Below are positions 61,912 through 64,000 of a stretch of DNA of 64,000 nucleotides, one piece after another. The notes under the pieces are model-generated. The model saw only the letters and a program-made list of their open reading frames with translations, searched no databases and was not told the DNA's origin. Source of the DNA: Xanthobacteraceae bacterium (GTDB lineage Bacteria; Pseudomonadota; Alphaproteobacteria; Rhizobiales; Xanthobacteraceae); contig JANINJ010000095.1 of assembly GCA_024508855.1 (NCBI GenBank), positions 1 to 64,000 of the forward strand. The letters run 5' to 3'. Within the stretch, counting starts at the first letter, position 1. Every line of letters starts with the position of its first letter. Made by a program: the position numbers and the translations under genes.

Positions 61912-63261
61912 TTATTGCGCCGCGGAAGCCCTGGCCTGGGGAAAACAGGCGGTGAAGGTAGCCCCCTCCTGCGGAACGCTTTCGATCACCAGCCGGCCGC
62001 GATGGCGGTTGAGGATATGCTTGACCAGCGACAGGCCAAGCCCGGTCCCGCCCTGCGCACGGCTGTCGCCGACACTGACGCGATAAAACCGCTCGGTGAG
62101 GCGCGGCAGATGTTCGGGCGGTATTCCGGGACCGAAGTCGCGCACGCGAACCTGAATCTCCGGCGTGCCTTCCGGCGCGGAAGCCGTGGTTAACGCAACG
62201 ATAACGCGGCCGCCGGACGCGCCGTATTTCAGTGCGTTCTCGATCAGGTTCTCGAACAGCCGCAGCAATTCCTCGCGGTCGCCGGCGATCATCGCGGGTC
62301 CGTCCGGCAGTTCGGTCTCGATCTTCACCTGACGCTCTTTGGCCAGCACTTCGAGCCCATCGGCAACCTGACGGATAATCGGGATCAGATCGACCTGCGC
62401 ATTGGGCCGGACATGGGCGCTGAGTTCGACCCGCGACAACGACAGCAGATCGTCGATCAGCCGCGCCATCCGCGTCGCCTGCGCGTGCATGATGCCGAGG
62501 AAGCGGTCGCGCGCTTTCGGATCGTCGCGCGCCGGCCCCTGCAGCGTATCGATGAAGCCGGACAGCGCGGCCAGCGGCGTGCGCAATTCGTGGCTGGCAT
62601 TGGCGACGAAGTCGGCGCGCATTTCCTCGATCCGGCGCAGCGGCGTCTGATCGTGGAACGTCATCAGCATGCAGGTGTCCTTGCCGCCGAACATGGTCGG
62701 CACCGTCACCGGCGCGATGCTCAACTCCATCCAGCGGTCGACCGGACCGTGGTCGTGAAAGGAGACGCGCTGCGGTTCCAGCGTCGAGATCGCCTGGCGC
62801 AATGCAGTGATGATTTCGGGCGAGCGCAACGCGAACTGCGCCAGTTCGTTCTTGCGCAGCGCCGGCGCCAGTTGCGCGGCGGCGGCATTGAGATGAATGA
62901 CCCGGCCGGCGCGATCGAGCAGCATGCTGGGGTCGGGCATGCCCGCCACCATGGCGCTGACTGCCGGCGCTTCGACCGGATTGCCACCGAGCGCCTCGGG
63001 ACTCGATGCGTCGACATTGTGCAATCGCCACGGCACCAGCGCGGCGCACGCGATGCAGACGAACGCAGCGACGGCGCGGGCCGCCTGCAATTCACCGAAG
63101 ATCGCCAGCGCCGCCAGAACGAGCCCGGCCACGAGCAGGATCAGCGCCGAACTCCGCAGCCGGTCCGGCCAGGGTGCAAATATCGAAGAGGGCTCGCGCT
63201 GCGCCAGCCGCGCGGGAATCTGTTGAGGGCCGGTTACGTGGTCAGGCGCCTGAGTCGCCAT
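61912..63261 (-). CDS. phoR: Phosphate regulon sensor histidine kinase
   Basis: A 449-residue kinase with N-terminal membrane segments (~40-78), a PAS-like middle (SMLLDRAGRVIHLNAAAAQL), the HisKA motif NASHELRTPL with His224 and the ATPase signatures (LFENLIENALKYG; DFGPGIP; GGTGLGLSLVKHI). It phosphorylates PhoB. Its ATG lies within the end of the upstream gene (20-base overlap), so it may be expressed from that transcript, separately from pstS. Confidence 0.93.
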   Translation of the reverse strand: MATQAPDHVTGPQQIPARLAQREPSSIFAPWPDRLRSSALILLVAGLVLAALAIFGELQAARAVAAFVCIACAALVPWRLHNVDASSPEALGGNPVEAPAVSAMVAGMPDPSMLLDRAGRVIHLNAAAAQLAPALRKNELAQFALRSPEIITALRQAISTLEPQRVSFHDHGPVDRWMELSIAPVTVPTMFGGKDTCMLMTFHDQTPLRRIEEMRADFVANASHELRTPLAALSGFIDTLQGPARDDPKARDRFLGIMHAQATRMARLIDDLLSLSRVELSAHVRPNAQVDLIPIIRQVADGLEVLAKERQVKIETELPDGPAMIAGDREELLRLFENLIENALKYGASGGRVIVALTTASAPEGTPEIQVRVRDFGPGIPPEHLPRLTERFYRVSVGDSRAQGGTGLGLSLVKHILNRHRGRLVIESVPQEGATFTACFPQARASAAQ

Positions 63262-64000
63262 ATTTTCCCGATCGCAATACGTCGTGACTGGATTTGGCGT
63301 CGTCGGCGGCCGCTTGCTGGCGTATCCGCTTGAGTCGGGCACCGACGATAATCTCTCGAAACGTCAATAACATGACAGATAATACGAATGGCACGATATA
63401 GTAGAGGACGCGGAATAATAGCATACCGGCGAGCAGCTCTTCCTTGTCCATCTGCCACAGCCCGACCAGCATCGCGGCGTCGAACACACCGAGGCCGCCG
63501 GGCGAATGGCTGGCGAAGCCGAGTAGCGTCGCCGAGACGAAGATCACCGCTACTACCACGAAGCCGAGATTGGGCTCGTCCGGCACCAGCATGTACATCG
63601 CCAGCGCGCAGAACCCGAGATCGACGATGCCGATGGCGATCTGCATCAGAGTCAGCGTGCCGCCGGGCAGCACCACTTCCCACGGACCGCGCCCGACGCG
63701 GCGCGGCGCGATCGACACCCAGATCACATAGCCGATCAGGCTGAGGATGATGAGAAACGCGAACACGCGGTTCAGCAGCGGCGGCAGTTGATCGATCGCG
63801 GACGCCGCCTCCGGATGGTAGGCGATGCCCATGCCCAGCACCGCCGCATTGCCGAGCCAGAAGGTCAGCCCGGCGACGAAGCAGATCTTGGTGACTTCGA
63901 TGGCGTTCAGTCCCCACGCCGAATAGATGCGGTAACGTACCGCACCGCCGGTGAAGACGCTGGCGCCGACATTGTGCCCGACCGAATAGCTGGTGAAGGC
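63242..64000 (-). CDS. MprF-type flippase-like membrane protein (partial)
   Basis: The last 253 codons, minus the N-terminus. Visible segments (VGASVFTGGAVRYRIYSA; SAVRY/LVGFASHSPGG-type GLGVFDAAMLV) and several membrane helices match the lysylphosphatidylglycerol flippase (MprF N-terminal/UPF0104) family. Runs past the window edge. Overlaps phoR by 20 bases. Confidence 0.8.
   Translation of the reverse strand, partial: AFTSYSVGHNVGASVFTGGAVRYRIYSAWGLNAIEVTKICFVAGLTFWLGNAAVLGMGIAYHPEAASAIDQLPPLLNRVFAFLIILSLIGYVIWVSIAPRRVGRGPWEVVLPGGTLTLMQIAIGIVDLGFCALAMYMLVPDEPNLGFVVVAVIFVSATLLGFASHSPGGLGVFDAAMLVGLWQMDKEELLAGMLLFRVLYYIVPFVLSVMLLTFREIIVGARLKRIRQQAAADDAKSSHDVLRSGKYGDSGA

Overview
The window reads as chromosomal DNA of a high-GC alphaproteobacterium of the Nitrobacteraceae/Bradyrhizobiaceae type (Bradyrhizobium, Rhodopseudomonas, Tardiphaga and relatives). 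Supporting this are the GcrA cell-cycle regulator, GANTC sites, a SAM-II riboswitch before metZ, a class I lysyl-tRNA synthetase, an Omp25-type porin, a double-length dCTP deaminase, the alphaproteobacterial ligase-associated repair set, and dispersed palindromic repeats typical of that group. This assignment is inference from gene content; no database search was run. About 60 protein genes, one tRNA, one riboswitch and many palindromic repeats are called. I see no prophage, plasmid or CRISPR array.

Layout. 1-9.9 kb: the start of an acyl-CoA dehydrogenase, a large PodJ-like polarity protein with Sel1 repeats, a TauE/SafE exporter with a TIGR02186 partner, a divergent Nramp transporter, and a metallo-hydrolase/EamA exporter pair opposite a LysR regulator. 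9.9-20.4 kb: the four-gene ligase-associated DNA repair set, split into phosphoesterase plus helicase (minus strand) and exonuclease plus ligase (plus strand) around a double-barrel porin, a methyltransferase and a solute-binding protein. 20.4-31 kb: MATE exporter, pyrD, a LexA-like self-cleaving-type repressor, a GIY-YIG gene enclosed by perfect 33-bp inverted repeats, class I lysS, an amino-acid binding protein, an MshEN-type glycosyltransferase and a Sco protein. 31-43 kb: mixed metabolic genes, tRNA-Gly(CCC), a DNA alkyl-transferase, AraC regulator, second MATE exporter, sorbosone-dehydrogenase-like lipoprotein and dCTP deaminase. 43-49 kb: SAM-II riboswitch and metZ, a second solute-binding protein, and an opgC-SGNH-SGNH operon. 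49-56 kb: apaG, a LuxR-type regulator, hslO, argF-argD and gcrA. 56-64 kb: phosphate regulon phoB-phoU-pstB-pstA-pstC-pstS-phoR, with three tandem Pho-box repeats before pstS, then an MprF-like flippase running off the edge.

The most unusual layer is the repeats. At least five palindromic families occur, and several appear as inverted doublets resembling REPINs. One family encloses a GIY-YIG nuclease gene between two perfectly inverted copies. Another family sits in frame inside both the helicase and the ligase genes of the same repair pathway, and the ligase also carries a second palindrome of a different family. No RAYT transposase gene is visible, so the GIY-YIG protein is a candidate mobiliser of its repeat family. 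That is a hypothesis to test, not a demonstrated function.
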